A DNA stretch of 64,000 nt, from contig CALODM010000035.1 in the NCBI GenBank assembly GCA_942492125.1, forward strand, positions 124,001 through 188,000, read 5' to 3'. The position numbers and the translations under genes are program-made. The notes beneath the pieces are model-generated. The model did no database searches. It worked only from the letters and a program-made list of their open reading frames with translations, and was not told the DNA's origin. Source of the DNA: BCD1 sp942492125. Its GTDB lineage: Bacteria > Bacteroidota > Bacteroidia > Chitinophagales > Saprospiraceae. Shown here piece by piece: positions 45,276-54,697 of the stretch; the stretch's first letter is position 1, and every line of letters starts with the position of its first letter.

Positions 45276-45923
45276 ATGTCTGAACGAACTATTCCGTATA
45301 AATTTATATCCATCGAAGGCAACATTGGCGCCGGGAAAACCACGCTGACCCATATGTTGGCCAAGGATTATAATTTGAAGATCATTCTCGAAGAGTTTTC
45401 TGATAACCCTTTCCTGCCTTTCTTTTATAAGAACCCGGAACGTTATGCCTTCCCGGTAGAATTGTTTTTCATGGCCGAGCGCCATAAACAACTCCAGGAA
45501 GAATTGGCCAAAAAAGATCTTTTTCAGCAAAAGGTCGTTGCAGATTATTTTTTCCTGAAAACCCTTTTATTTGCCAAGAATAACCTTAATGAAGAAGAAT
45601 ACCGTCTATTTCAAAGGCTCTTCGAGGTGTTGAACATGAGTTTTAACGCTCCTGATATTCTCGTTTATTTGCATCGCCCCGTTGAAAATTTAATGCAGAG
45701 CATAAAAAACAGGGGTAGGGCTTATGAGCAGATAATCAAACCGGAATACCTCCAGGAGATTCAAGCGGCTTATTTTAATTTTTTTAAATCCGAGGTAACT
45801 TTTCCGGTTTTAATCATTAACCTTGGTACGGCTGATTTTCTTCGGGAGAAGGCAACTTACCAACGAATTATTGGTTTACTCAATAAAGAGTACAGTATTG
45901 GAGTTCATAATGTGGACCTCTGA
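45276..45923 (+). CDS. Deoxynucleoside kinase
   Basis: 215 residues. P-loop FISIEGNIGAGKTTLTHMLA, the FFMAERHKQL segment and a LID-like region KNRGRAYEQIIKPEYLQEIQ, matching the deoxyadenosine/deoxyguanosine kinase family. Salvages deoxynucleosides to monophosphates. Separated from folK by 254 bp that show only a short hairpin-like ATTATTTAAT stretch and no gene. Confidence 0.92.
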   Translation: MSERTIPYKFISIEGNIGAGKTTLTHMLAKDYNLKIILEEFSDNPFLPFFYKNPERYAFPVELFFMAERHKQLQEELAKKDLFQQKVVADYFFLKTLLFAKNNLNEEEYRLFQRLFEVLNMSFNAPDILVYLHRPVENLMQSIKNRGRAYEQIIKPEYLQEIQAAYFNFFKSEVTFPVLIINLGTADFLREKATYQRIIGLLNKEYSIGVHNVDL

Positions 45924-45996
45924 TGCTCGCTACTATAATTGACCACCCTGGCGGGCCGGTTTATTTAATAAATGGTTCACTTGCAACGGATGAAAT

Positions 45997-47304
45997 ATGA
46001 TCAATTTACCCGAAACAGACCACAAAAGAATTGTCATTATTGGAGGTGGGTTTGCCGGTCTGAAATTAGCCAGGAAACTATCCCGCGCCAACTACCAGGT
46101 GGTCTTGCTGGACAAAAACAATTACCACCAGTTCCAGCCGCTTTTTTACCAGGTTGCCATGTCCGGTCTTGAACCGAGTTCCATTGTTTTTCCTTTGCGG
46201 AAGTTATTCCACCATAAAAAGAACGTATTCATCCGGGTGACGGAAGTTTTGTCCGTAGATATGGAAAAGAAAAGACTTAATACCCCCCAGGGAATTGTTA
46301 ATTACGACTATCTTGTTATTGCCACTGGTGCCAGGTCTAATTACTTTGGGAATAAATCCCTGGAGGAATTGACCATTCCAATGAAGTCTGTTGCAGAAGC
46401 CCTTTATTTGAGGAATCGTATTCTCTCAGATTACGAGACTGCTCATAGTATGACGGATTATGACGAGCGGCAGAAATACCTTGATATTGTGATTGTTGGC
46501 GGTGGAGCTACTGGTGTGGAGGTGGCCGGTGCTATCGCAGAAATGCGCAATACCATCTTTCAAAAGGATTATCCCGAACTCAATCCTGCCGAAATTGATA
46601 TTCACCTCATCCATGGGGCAGACAGGTTGCTCAAGGGGATGTCTCCCCAGGCATCTCAAAAGGCATTGACATTTTTGGAAAACCTTGGTGTTAATGTGAA
46701 ATTGAATACCAGGGTAACCCAATATGACGGAACCAATGTTTGTATGAATGATGGAACTACGGTTCAGGCACTCAAGGTAGTTTGGGCTGCAGGTATTACT
46801 GCTAATGCCCTGGAAGGATTGCCCGAGTCATGTTCTACCTATGGAAACCGATTGAAAGTAGATCAATTCCATAAGGTGGCAGGAGCTGAAAATATTTATG
46901 CCATAGGTGATGTAGCTTATATGACTGAAGGGGACTTTACACAAGGGCATCCTCAGGTTGCCCAGGTTGCTCTGCAACATGCTCAAAACCTGGCGGAAAA
47001 TTTCATAAGATTGCAAAAAGGAAAAACATTAAAACCCTTTTGCTACACAGATAAAGGGTCAATGGCCACCATTGGCCGTCATAAAGCGGTAGTTGATCTG
47101 CCGCACTGGAAGTTTCAGGGTTTTTTTGCCTGGGTCGTTTGGTTAGTAGTCCATTTATTCCAGTTGATCGGCGTTAAGAACAAGCTTTTCGTATTTTTTA
47201 ACTGGGTTTGGAATTACATGACTTATGATCAATCGCTTCGCCTGCTTATCCGCCCTTATCATCCTGAAAAAAAGGAAAAAGCTAAAATTGGGGAAGACCA
47301 TTGA
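45997..47304 (+). CDS. Type II NADH dehydrogenase (NDH-2)
   Basis: 435 residues. N-terminal FAD-binding fold IVIIGGGFAGLKLARKLSRA, then DYLVIATGARSNYFG, a second Rossmann motif DIVIVGGGATGVEVAGAIAE for NADH, and IYAIGDVAYMTEG for flavin. The C-terminal hydrophobic segment GFFAWVVWLVVHLFQLIGVK anchors it to the membrane. It oxidises NADH and reduces quinone without pumping ions, in contrast to the Rnf complex encoded downstream. Confidence 0.93.
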   Translation: MINLPETDHKRIVIIGGGFAGLKLARKLSRANYQVVLLDKNNYHQFQPLFYQVAMSGLEPSSIVFPLRKLFHHKKNVFIRVTEVLSVDMEKKRLNTPQGIVNYDYLVIATGARSNYFGNKSLEELTIPMKSVAEALYLRNRILSDYETAHSMTDYDERQKYLDIVIVGGGATGVEVAGAIAEMRNTIFQKDYPELNPAEIDIHLIHGADRLLKGMSPQASQKALTFLENLGVNVKLNTRVTQYDGTNVCMNDGTTVQALKVVWAAGITANALEGLPESCSTYGNRLKVDQFHKVAGAENIYAIGDVAYMTEGDFTQGHPQVAQVALQHAQNLAENFIRLQKGKTLKPFCYTDKGSMATIGRHKAVVDLPHWKFQGFFAWVVWLVVHLFQLIGVKNKLFVFFNWVWNYMTYDQSLRLLIRPYHPEKKEKAKIGEDH

Positions 47305-47319
47305 AAATAGTTACTTTTG
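47288..47319 (+). promoter_or_regulatory. Promoter of proC
   Basis: TTG (47288-47290), 21-bp spacer, TACTTTTG (47312-47319). It overlaps the end of the NDH-2 gene and would start transcription about 27 nt before the proC ATG. Confidence 0.55.
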
Positions 47320-47352
47320 CCTTTTGCTAAAGCAGGTAAAAATCAGTCTCTA

Positions 47353-48156
47353 ATGAATATTCTCATAATTGGTGGTGGTAATATGGGCAAAACCTATGCT
47401 CATAGTTTTTTGCGTTCCCACATTTCGAATAAAGAAGGTATGATGATCCTCGAAAGGTCTCAGGAAAAAGCGGAAGAACTCAGGGGAGAGGATATTGGGA
47501 CCATTTATACCCGACCGGAGCATTGCATCGGGAAGGCTGACCTGGTGATCTTTGCTGTCAAACCACAGGATGCTCTTGTATTGTTTGAGACCCTAAAACC
47601 ATATATTGACCCTCAACAGGTATTTCTCTCTATTATGGCAGGGGTTAAAATTAAGACCATCGAATCTTCTTTGGGGGCTAAAAAGATAATCCGTGCCATG
47701 CCCAACCTTCCCAGCCAGATTGGCCGGGGAATGACTGCCTACACTTCTTCTGATGACGTTACGAGAATTGAGTTGGTCATGGTGCAAAATTTGCTCAATA
47801 CCACCGGCAAGGCTGTTTACGTAGAAAATGAAACCGCGATTGATGGAGCTACGGCTATCAGTGGCAGTGGTCCGGCCTATGTATGGCACTTCATGAATTC
47901 TATGTTAAAATCCGCCCAGGAAATGGGTTTTTCCTATACAGAGGCCGAATTGTTGGTGACCCAGACTTTTTTGGGTGCAGTTGAACTGTATGCTGCTTCC
48001 GATATCTCCCTCGAAGAATGGATTCGGCGTGTTTGTTCAAAAGGAGGAACAACGGAAGCTGCCTTACAATCTTTTCGGGAAAATCAGGTGGCGAAAGACA
48101 TCAACTCCGGAGTACTTGCTGCATTTAACAGAGCAAGCGAATTGGGAGAAATGTAG
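47353..48156 (+). CDS. proC: Pyrroline-5-carboxylate reductase
   Basis: 267 residues from the ATG at 47353 (MNILIIGGGNMGKTYAHSFL). Rossmann motif GGGNMG, then IRAMPNLPSQIGRGMTAYTS and the family signature ATAISGSGPAYVWHFMNSML; ends near VCSKGGTTEAALQSF. Reduces P5C to proline with NAD(P)H. Normal length. Confidence 0.95.
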   Translation: MNILIIGGGNMGKTYAHSFLRSHISNKEGMMILERSQEKAEELRGEDIGTIYTRPEHCIGKADLVIFAVKPQDALVLFETLKPYIDPQQVFLSIMAGVKIKTIESSLGAKKIIRAMPNLPSQIGRGMTAYTSSDDVTRIELVMVQNLLNTTGKAVYVENETAIDGATAISGSGPAYVWHFMNSMLKSAQEMGFSYTEAELLVTQTFLGAVELYAASDISLEEWIRRVCSKGGTTEAALQSFRENQVAKDINSGVLAAFNRASELGEM

Positions 48157-48174
48157 TTAGGGAGAGCCAATCGG

Positions 48175-49539
48175 TTATCTTCTCCTGAAACCAGGCTTGC
48201 CTCCACCCATTAGACCGGCTCCTGCACCGCCCATGCCTCCCTGCATTTTGGTCATCTGGCGCATCATCTTACGCATCTGATCAAATTGTTTCATGAAACG
48301 GTTGATCTCATCGAGTGACTGACCACAACCTTTGGCAATTCTTTTTTTACGACTCAGGTTAATCAACTCAGGATTATTTCTTTCCTGTGGGGTCATTGAA
48401 AATATGATGGATTCTACTTTGTTAAAAGCAGAATCATCTATATCGAGATCTTTTGTCATTTTACTCATCCCCGGGATCATATTCATGAGACTCTTCAAGT
48501 CACCCATTTTCCGGATCTGACCTATCTGGCTGAGAAAATCGTTGAAATCGAACTTGTTCTTTTTAATTTTTTTCTCAAGCCTTTTGGCCTCCTTTTCATC
48601 AAACTGATCCTGGGCGCGCTCTACAAAGGAAACGATATCTCCCATGCCGAGTATACGCTGAGCCATACGATCCGGGTGGAAAATATCCAGAGCGTCCATT
48701 TTCTCACCGGTGCTGGCAAATTTTATCGGTTTACCAACCGTATATTTGACGGATAGAGCCGCACCACCACGCGTATCACCATCCAGTTTGGTAAGCACAA
48801 CCCCGTCATAATTGATGACGTCGTTGAACGCCTTTGCCGTATTGACAGCATCCTGACCTGTCATGGAGTCCACGACAAAAAGCGTTTCATTGGGCAGTAT
48901 GGCTTCTTTGATGGCCTGGATTTCGTTCATCATCTCCTGGTCAACAGCCAAACGACCTGCCGTATCCACGATAACTACATCGAAGCCATTGGTCTTGGCA
49001 TGATGAATCGCCTTGAGGGCAATTTCGACAGGATTTTTATTTTCTGTTTCCTTATAGATTCCTGCACCTACCTGTTCTGCCAAAACCGTCAGCTGGTCTA
49101 TGGCTGCCGGACGGTAAACGTCGCAGGCTACGAGTAAAGGTTTCTTTTTGTCTTTGCTTCTGGTTTTGAGGTGGTGAGCCAGTTTACCGGAAAAAGTTGT
49201 TTTACCGGAACCTTGAAGGCCAGCAACAAGCACAACAGCGGGGTCTCCCTTTACGTTGATGCCAGATGTTTGCCCTCCCATGAGTTCGACCAATTCGTCC
49301 ATGACGATCTTGACCATCAACTCCCCTGGTTTTACGGAATTGAGTACATTTTCCGTACCGAGAGCCTTGTCCTTTATTTTGTCGGTAAATTCTTTGGCGA
49401 TTTTATAGTTTACGTCGGCAGCAACCAGCGCACGACGTATTTCTTTGATGGATTGTGCGACATTGATCTCTGTCAGTTTCCCTTCTCCCTTAAAGTTCTT
49501 AAACGCCGATTCTAACCTATCATTTAAACTATCAAACAT
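48175..49539 (-). CDS. ffh: Signal recognition particle protein Ffh
   Basis: 454 residues. N domain (MFDSLNDRLESAFKNFKGEG), GTPase domain with G1 VAGLQGSGKTTFSGKLAHHL, VIVDTAGRLAVDQEMM and TKLDGDTRGGAALSV, and a Met-rich M domain (about 300-454) ending in QMTKMQGGMGGAGAGLMGGG and a basic tail. Binds SRP RNA and signal sequences for co-translational targeting. Convergent with proC (18-bp gap). No 4.5S RNA gene was recognised in the window. Confidence 0.97.
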   Translation of the reverse strand: MFDSLNDRLESAFKNFKGEGKLTEINVAQSIKEIRRALVAADVNYKIAKEFTDKIKDKALGTENVLNSVKPGELMVKIVMDELVELMGGQTSGINVKGDPAVVLVAGLQGSGKTTFSGKLAHHLKTRSKDKKKPLLVACDVYRPAAIDQLTVLAEQVGAGIYKETENKNPVEIALKAIHHAKTNGFDVVIVDTAGRLAVDQEMMNEIQAIKEAILPNETLFVVDSMTGQDAVNTAKAFNDVINYDGVVLTKLDGDTRGGAALSVKYTVGKPIKFASTGEKMDALDIFHPDRMAQRILGMGDIVSFVERAQDQFDEKEAKRLEKKIKKNKFDFNDFLSQIGQIRKMGDLKSLMNMIPGMSKMTKDLDIDDSAFNKVESIIFSMTPQERNNPELINLSRKKRIAKGCGQSLDEINRFMKQFDQMRKMMRQMTKMQGGMGGAGAGLMGGGKPGFRRR

Positions 49540-49692
49540 GATTTAATCTTCTTTTTAAACAAATACTTTTCTGAAATATTAACCCCTAAATAGATAAAAA
49601 AGTTAACCTTGTTTCGCGAAAGCCGCTAAGATAAGGCGATTTAATACAATTAGCCAATGCACGGTTAATCATTTTTAGTTAAACGAACCAAA

Positions 49693-50637
49693 TTATCCCT
49701 TCTTTGACGGCAAAAACACTTCTGCCATCATACAACGAACGCTTCCGCCGCCATAAGTTTCAATAACCGGAATGGCACTGTAAAGGATATTGGTATGCTG
49801 CTCAATCCGTTTTATTTGTTGCTCTGAAAGGGAATTATAGGCAGTTGCAGACATGACCAGGAAAGTTTTTTCCCGGGCATTCTTCACCTGGAGCATATTG
49901 CCCGCAAAGGCATTCATTTGCTCAAGGCTGATTTCAATAATCTCCTTTCCGGTGGCCTCCAGCGTTTCAGCCACAAATGATTTTTCTTTTTTATCGGTGA
50001 TGGAGTCCAGGCAAATTACCGCAAAGGTTTCTCCGAGTGCCATCATGACATTGGTGTGATAGATCTCCTGTCCATTTTGATCAAAAGATCCGAAAGCGAC
50101 CTTTTTATACCCTGTCAGGGAACAAAATTCATCCAGCAAAGAAGGATTTGTCCTGACGCTTAGGCAGGCATAAACAATCTTGTTCTGACGATCAAGTATC
50201 ATACTTCCCGTACCCTCCAGATAAATGTTTTGAGCTTCCGCGGATTCCATATGGAACCGTTCAGATACCTGGAAGTTTTCCTCCAGCCTTTGGATGATGT
50301 CTTCTCTTCGTTCTGCCCTCCGGATCGGGGAGAACATTGGATAAGTAATGATTTTACCATCCTGATGAAAGCTTATCCAGTTGTTGGGAAAAACCGCATC
50401 CGATTTGACAGGATCGTCGGTGTCCTGAATGACCGTCACGTTGATACCATTATCTCTTAGGTTCCCGACAAGGATATCAAATTCTTCGATCGCTTTTTGG
50501 CGTATCTCTTCCGAAGACATGCTCCCATCGTTGTTTTGGAAGGCATTGTTTTCGGCAGTTTCGGCATTAAAACCGAAATTGGCAGGTCTTACCATTAATA
50601 TATTGTTGGTTATCTGGCTGGTTGAGCTCATATCCAT
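49693..50637 (-). CDS. ctlX: Amidinotransferase/arginine deiminase-fold hydrolase (CtlX-type)
   Basis: 314 residues. Guanidino-modifying enzyme fold: ILMVRPANFGFNAETAENNA at the start, AVFPNNWISFH, IYLEGTGSMILDR, the histidine in EIYHTNVMMALGE and a C-terminal cysteine in GGGSVRCMMAEVFLP, matching catalytic His and Cys of the superfamily. CtlX-type proteins are linked to citrulline/arginine use in related genomes; the exact substrate here is inferred. Start MDMSSTSQ at 50637, or two residues later. Confidence 0.8.
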   Translation of the reverse strand: MDMSSTSQITNNILMVRPANFGFNAETAENNAFQNNDGSMSSEEIRQKAIEEFDILVGNLRDNGINVTVIQDTDDPVKSDAVFPNNWISFHQDGKIITYPMFSPIRRAERREDIIQRLEENFQVSERFHMESAEAQNIYLEGTGSMILDRQNKIVYACLSVRTNPSLLDEFCSLTGYKKVAFGSFDQNGQEIYHTNVMMALGETFAVICLDSITDKKEKSFVAETLEATGKEIIEISLEQMNAFAGNMLQVKNAREKTFLVMSATAYNSLSEQQIKRIEQHTNILYSAIPVIETYGGGSVRCMMAEVFLPSKKG

Positions 50638-50861
50638 TTATTTTTTTGCAAAAGTAATTATTGTTTGAAATTTCAGGGGGTATTTAATTTATATGTCATA
50701 GATAACTTTTACTCAGTTGAAATTTTCTTTCTATTAATGTGTTTATAAAATATTAAAAATCAACACAGTTATGGAAAACTGACATTATTCATGTGCTTAG
50801 GGTGAGAAAAGTCATTCGATAGGAGGGGGCAAAGTGTCATTTTTACACTGTAATAATTGAA

Positions 50862-51308
50862 ATGAACACCAAAATGCACCAGGAACAGATCATTCATAAA
50901 GCTATTGTCAGGCAATTAACTTCAGAAGGAGTTGAGGTTGTGCTGGAAGATCCACCGGGATGCGATGCATGTAATGCCAAGAGTAGCTGTGGTTTAAATC
51001 CTGAAAACCAGGAAGAGGGGAATGAAAAATCTTTCTTTATTCCGATTCAGGAAGAGGTCTTTCAGCCAGGAGAAATGGTTGAAGTTTCCATTTCGCCGGC
51101 TTTGGGTTTAAAGGCTGTCTTTTGGGGATATATTTTTCCCTTCCTTTTAATGATGACAGTTTTGATCATTGGGCTCAGCTTTTTGCAGGAATTATTAGCG
51201 GGCATTGCAGCATTGGCGGCGGTGGCCCTTTTTTATGTGGTGCTTTATTTCAACAAAGAAAGGATGAAAAAATCATTTGCCATTGACTTAAAGAAATTCG
51301 GATCATGA
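50862..51308 (+). CDS. rseC: RseC/SoxR-reducing-system family protein
   Basis: 148 residues. Cys-rich N-terminal part (DPPGCDACNAKSSCGLNPEN), a small domain, then two transmembrane helices (VFWGYIFPFLLMMTVLIIGL and AGIAALAAVALFYVVLYF). This family sits with Rnf genes and helps reduce redox regulators. It overlaps rnfB by 4 bp, so it is the first gene of the rnf operon. Confidence 0.88.
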   Translation: MNTKMHQEQIIHKAIVRQLTSEGVEVVLEDPPGCDACNAKSSCGLNPENQEEGNEKSFFIPIQEEVFQPGEMVEVSISPALGLKAVFWGYIFPFLLMMTVLIIGLSFLQELLAGIAALAAVALFYVVLYFNKERMKKSFAIDLKKFGS

Positions 51309-52258
51309 CAGACACTATTTTGTACACGGTGATTACATTGACCTCTGTAGGGGTAATAGCGGCTACCATTTTATATGTTCTGACCTTGTATTTCAAGGTT
51401 TACGAAAACCCGCTGATCGATGAAGTTGAAGAAGTATTACCAGGCGCCAACTGCGCAGGTTGTGGTTCTCCGGGTTGTCGTCCTTTTGCTGACAAGCTGG
51501 TAAACACTGAGGATATTTCCGATTTGTTTTGCCCTGTAGGCGGAAACGAGGTTATGGCTCAGGTAGCCAAAATTTTAGGAAAAGAAGTTGCAGAAAAGGA
51601 TCCGGAAGTAGCAGTTTTGCTTTGTCAGGGAAGCTGTGAGGTAAGACCCAAAACCAATTTTTACGACGGGCCAAATTCCTGCTCCATTGAATCCATGATT
51701 TATGGTGGTGATACGGGTTGTGAATATGGCTGTTTGGGTGGTGGTGAGTGTGTGGATGCCTGTACCTTTGATGCCATGTACATGGATGAGAAAACGGGAT
51801 TACCTGTGGTAATTGATGATAAATGTACTGGGTGTAATGCCTGTGTTACTGCTTGTCCCAGGGATCTTTTGGAATTGCGACCAAAGCACAAGCGTGGGCT
51901 CAAGGTTTATGTGGGTTGTAAGAATGAAGAGAAGGGTGGGCTTGCCAGAAAATCCTGTAATGTAGCCTGTATTGGTTGTAGCAAGTGTATTGATGCCTGT
52001 TCAAAAGATGCGATCACTGTTGAAAACAATCTGGCTTATATTGATGCAGCATTATGCACGCTATGCAGAAAGTGTATTCCTGTATGTCCAACGGACTCGA
52101 TTATTGAGGCAAATTTCCCAAAACCAGTAGACAAGGAAAAAGCAAGGGCCAGAGCAAAAGAAAAAGCCGAAGCCCAAAGGAATGCAGCAAAGGAAGCCAA
52201 AGAGTCTGTTAAAGAAAAAGAAACGGTTACAGTGGCTGCAGAACCTAAAAAAGAATGA
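51305..52258 (+). CDS. rnfB: Rnf complex ferredoxin subunit RnfB
   Basis: 317 residues. One N-terminal membrane helix, then the RnfB-type cluster LPGANCAGCGSPGCRPFADK, a further Cys-rich stretch, and ferredoxin clusters CTGCNACVTACP, CIGCSKCIDACS and CTLCRKCIPVCP. A Lys/Ala/Glu-rich tail of about 40 residues follows the last cluster. It receives electrons from soluble ferredoxin. Longer than the ~190-residue enterobacterial protein, as usual for extended RnfB forms. Confidence 0.94.
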   Translation: MTDTILYTVITLTSVGVIAATILYVLTLYFKVYENPLIDEVEEVLPGANCAGCGSPGCRPFADKLVNTEDISDLFCPVGGNEVMAQVAKILGKEVAEKDPEVAVLLCQGSCEVRPKTNFYDGPNSCSIESMIYGGDTGCEYGCLGGGECVDACTFDAMYMDEKTGLPVVIDDKCTGCNACVTACPRDLLELRPKHKRGLKVYVGCKNEEKGGLARKSCNVACIGCSKCIDACSKDAITVENNLAYIDAALCTLCRKCIPVCPTDSIIEANFPKPVDKEKARARAKEKAEAQRNAAKEAKESVKEKETVTVAAEPKKE

Positions 52259-52332
52259 TTTTTCCGTTCCGGATTTTAAGTGATCTCCATTAAGAAAAAT
52301 GAATGAGATTTTGGTATTCATTATACCCCATA

Positions 52333-52354
52333 CCGGCTGTGTAAATACAGCCGG
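52333..52354. other. Hairpin in the rnfB-rnfC spacer
   Basis: CCGGCTGT / ACAGCCGG, 8-bp perfect stem with a 6-base loop, in a 120-bp spacer of an otherwise tight operon. No T run follows, so processing or mRNA protection is more likely than termination. Confidence 0.55.
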
Positions 52355-52378
52355 AAGGGAAATTCTAAGTTCAAAATT

Positions 52379-53686
52379 ATGGTAAGAACATTTCCAAAGG
52401 GTGGAATTCATCCGGCAGACAACAAGATTTCTGCCAACAGGCCTATTGAGCCTCTGCCTTTGCCTCAGGTGGTTTCCATTCCTATTGCGCAACATATCGG
52501 TGCTCCCGCAGAAATCGTCGTGGAGAAAAAGCAAAAGGTAAAAGTGGGAGAAATTATAGCAACCGCTAAAGGCTTCGTTTCCTCTCACATACATGCTACG
52601 GTTTCAGGAACTGTTACCAAAATAGATACCGTACTGGATAGCAGTGGTTATAAACACCCGGCAGTTACCATCAGGGTAAAAGATGACGAGTGGGTAGATA
52701 CGGTTGATTTGAGTGATGAGCTCATCAAGGACTTTGACCTCAGTAAGGAGGATATTGTCCGTAAAATAATGGAAGCCGGTATCGTAGGGCTTGGTGGTGC
52801 AGCTTTCCCATCTCACGTCAAATTGGCGCCGCCCAAAGGTAAAAAAGCCGAAATCCTGATCGTCAATGGCGTTGAATGTGAACCCTTCCTTACTGCGGAT
52901 CACCGGCTGATGGTCGAAAAACCAGAACATATCCTGGTAGGCATCGATATTCTCAAAAAAGCATTGGATGTTCAAAAAGTGGGCATTGGTGTAGAAGCTA
53001 ATACCCCTGACGCGGTTAAAATATTCGAACAACTTACTAAGAACCGCAGTGACATAGAGGTTTATCCGCTTAAAGTGAAATATCCTCAGGGGGGAGAAAA
53101 ACAATTGATCAAAGCCGTAACCGGTGAGGAGGTTCCTGCTGGAGGTTTACCGATTGATGTAGGCGCCATTGTACATAACGTAGGTACTGTTTACGCAGTC
53201 TATGAAGCTATTCAGAAAAACAAACCTCTGGTGGAAAGAGTGGTTACCGTTACCGGATTGTCCCTGAAAAAGCCTTCCAATTTCCGGGTACGCATTGGTA
53301 CTCCGGTACAAGACCTGATCGATGCTGCTGGAGGTTTACCAGAGGATACCGGGAAAATTGTCAATGGCGGACCCATGATGGGGAAGGCGTTGAGCGATGT
53401 TACAGTGCCAGTAACCAAAGGAACCTCAGGCATCCTGCTCATTCCCGAGACAGGCGGAAGGAGAGGAGAAGTGAAAAGTTGTATCCGCTGCAGCCGTTGT
53501 GTAAGTGTTTGTCCCATGGGGTTGGAGCCTTATTTGTTGATGACGCTGATAGAGAAAAAGTTGGATGAAAGAGCCCGGGATGAAGATATTTTCGATTGTA
53601 TAGAATGTGGTTCCTGCAATTACATTTGTCCATCCAACCGTCCGATGTTAGATTATATTAGATTAGGAAAAAAAGTGCTTAAATAA
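52379..53686 (+). CDS. rnfC: Rnf complex subunit RnfC
   Basis: 435 residues. Barrel-like N-terminal part (GGIHPADNKISANRPIEPLP), NADH/FMN-binding region with GIVGLGGAAFPSHVKLAPPK and VNGVECEPFLTADHRL, SLBB domain, and two [4Fe-4S] motifs CIRCSRCVSVCP and CIECGSCNYICP. NADH-interacting peripheral subunit. rnfD follows 6 bp later. Confidence 0.95.
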   Translation: MVRTFPKGGIHPADNKISANRPIEPLPLPQVVSIPIAQHIGAPAEIVVEKKQKVKVGEIIATAKGFVSSHIHATVSGTVTKIDTVLDSSGYKHPAVTIRVKDDEWVDTVDLSDELIKDFDLSKEDIVRKIMEAGIVGLGGAAFPSHVKLAPPKGKKAEILIVNGVECEPFLTADHRLMVEKPEHILVGIDILKKALDVQKVGIGVEANTPDAVKIFEQLTKNRSDIEVYPLKVKYPQGGEKQLIKAVTGEEVPAGGLPIDVGAIVHNVGTVYAVYEAIQKNKPLVERVVTVTGLSLKKPSNFRVRIGTPVQDLIDAAGGLPEDTGKIVNGGPMMGKALSDVTVPVTKGTSGILLIPETGGRRGEVKSCIRCSRCVSVCPMGLEPYLLMTLIEKKLDERARDEDIFDCIECGSCNYICPSNRPMLDYIRLGKKVLK

Positions 53687-53692
53687 CCGATC

Positions 53693-54697
53693 ATGGATAA
53701 ATTCATAACCATATCTGCATCTCCGCATATTCATACTGATGAATCGGTAAAGAAAATAATGTACAGGGTTGTTTATGCCTTGATACCTGCTTATTTGGTT
53801 TCCCTGTTTGTCTTTGGGATTGGCGCATTTATTGTGAGTGCAGTAGCTGTGGTTTCCTGTATGTTGTTTGAATTTCTCATACAGAAATACGTCTTAAAAA
53901 CCGAAGTGACTATTGCTGATGGCTCCGCTGCCCTGACGGGATTGTTGTTGGCTTTTAACGTGCCGACAAACTTACCGATCTGGATCATCATCGCGGGCAG
54001 TTTTTTTGCGATAGCTATTGCCAAATTATCCTTTGGGGGACTGGGAAATAATATTTTTAATCCTGCTTTAGCCGGACGTGTCTTTTTGTTGATATCCTTT
54101 CCTGTCCAGATGACTTCCTGGCCGAAACCTTTTATCAACAGGATGGCCTATACGGATGGAGTGACCGGTGCAACACCACTGGGAATCATCAAAGAGGGAT
54201 TGAACAATCAAGAACCTATTGCTTCCCTCGTAGCACAGGTGCCCGAGTATACGGACATGCTTTACGGTTTTATGGGTGGTTCTATGGGAGAGATCTCTGC
54301 CCTGGCGTTTTTGTTGGGAGGAATTTATATGTTGTACAAACATGTAATTACCTGGCATATTCCTGTAGCCGTCTTGGGTTCTGTCGTTGTTTTCAGCGGT
54401 ATTATGTGGATGGTAAATCCTGAATTGTACATGGATCCGTTGTTCCACCTCACCTCTGGTGGGCTGATGTTGGGTGCTTTTTATATGGCAACAGATATGG
54501 TCAGCAGTCCTATGACCAAAAAAGGCATGATCGTATTTGGGGTGGCCATAGGGGTTTTGACGATGGTCATCAGGTATTTCGGTGCTTATCCTGAAGGGGT
54601 GTCTTTTGCCATTCTTATCATGAATGCATTTGTGCCTTTACTGGACAAATATTTCAAACCTAAACGATTTGGTCACAACTTAATCAAAGAGCAATGA
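53693..54697 (+). CDS. rnfD: Rnf complex membrane subunit RnfD
   Basis: 334 residues, about ten hydrophobic segments. The covalent-flavin threonine motif is seen in DGVTGATPLG (about residue 155), where FMN is attached in RnfD/NqrB. Starts MDKFITISASPHIHTDESV. Part of the ion-translocating core; overlaps rnfG by 4 bp. Confidence 0.95.
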   Translation: MDKFITISASPHIHTDESVKKIMYRVVYALIPAYLVSLFVFGIGAFIVSAVAVVSCMLFEFLIQKYVLKTEVTIADGSAALTGLLLAFNVPTNLPIWIIIAGSFFAIAIAKLSFGGLGNNIFNPALAGRVFLLISFPVQMTSWPKPFINRMAYTDGVTGATPLGIIKEGLNNQEPIASLVAQVPEYTDMLYGFMGGSMGEISALAFLLGGIYMLYKHVITWHIPVAVLGSVVVFSGIMWMVNPELYMDPLFHLTSGGLMLGAFYMATDMVSSPMTKKGMIVFGVAIGVLTMVIRYFGAYPEGVSFAILIMNAFVPLLDKYFKPKRFGHNLIKEQ

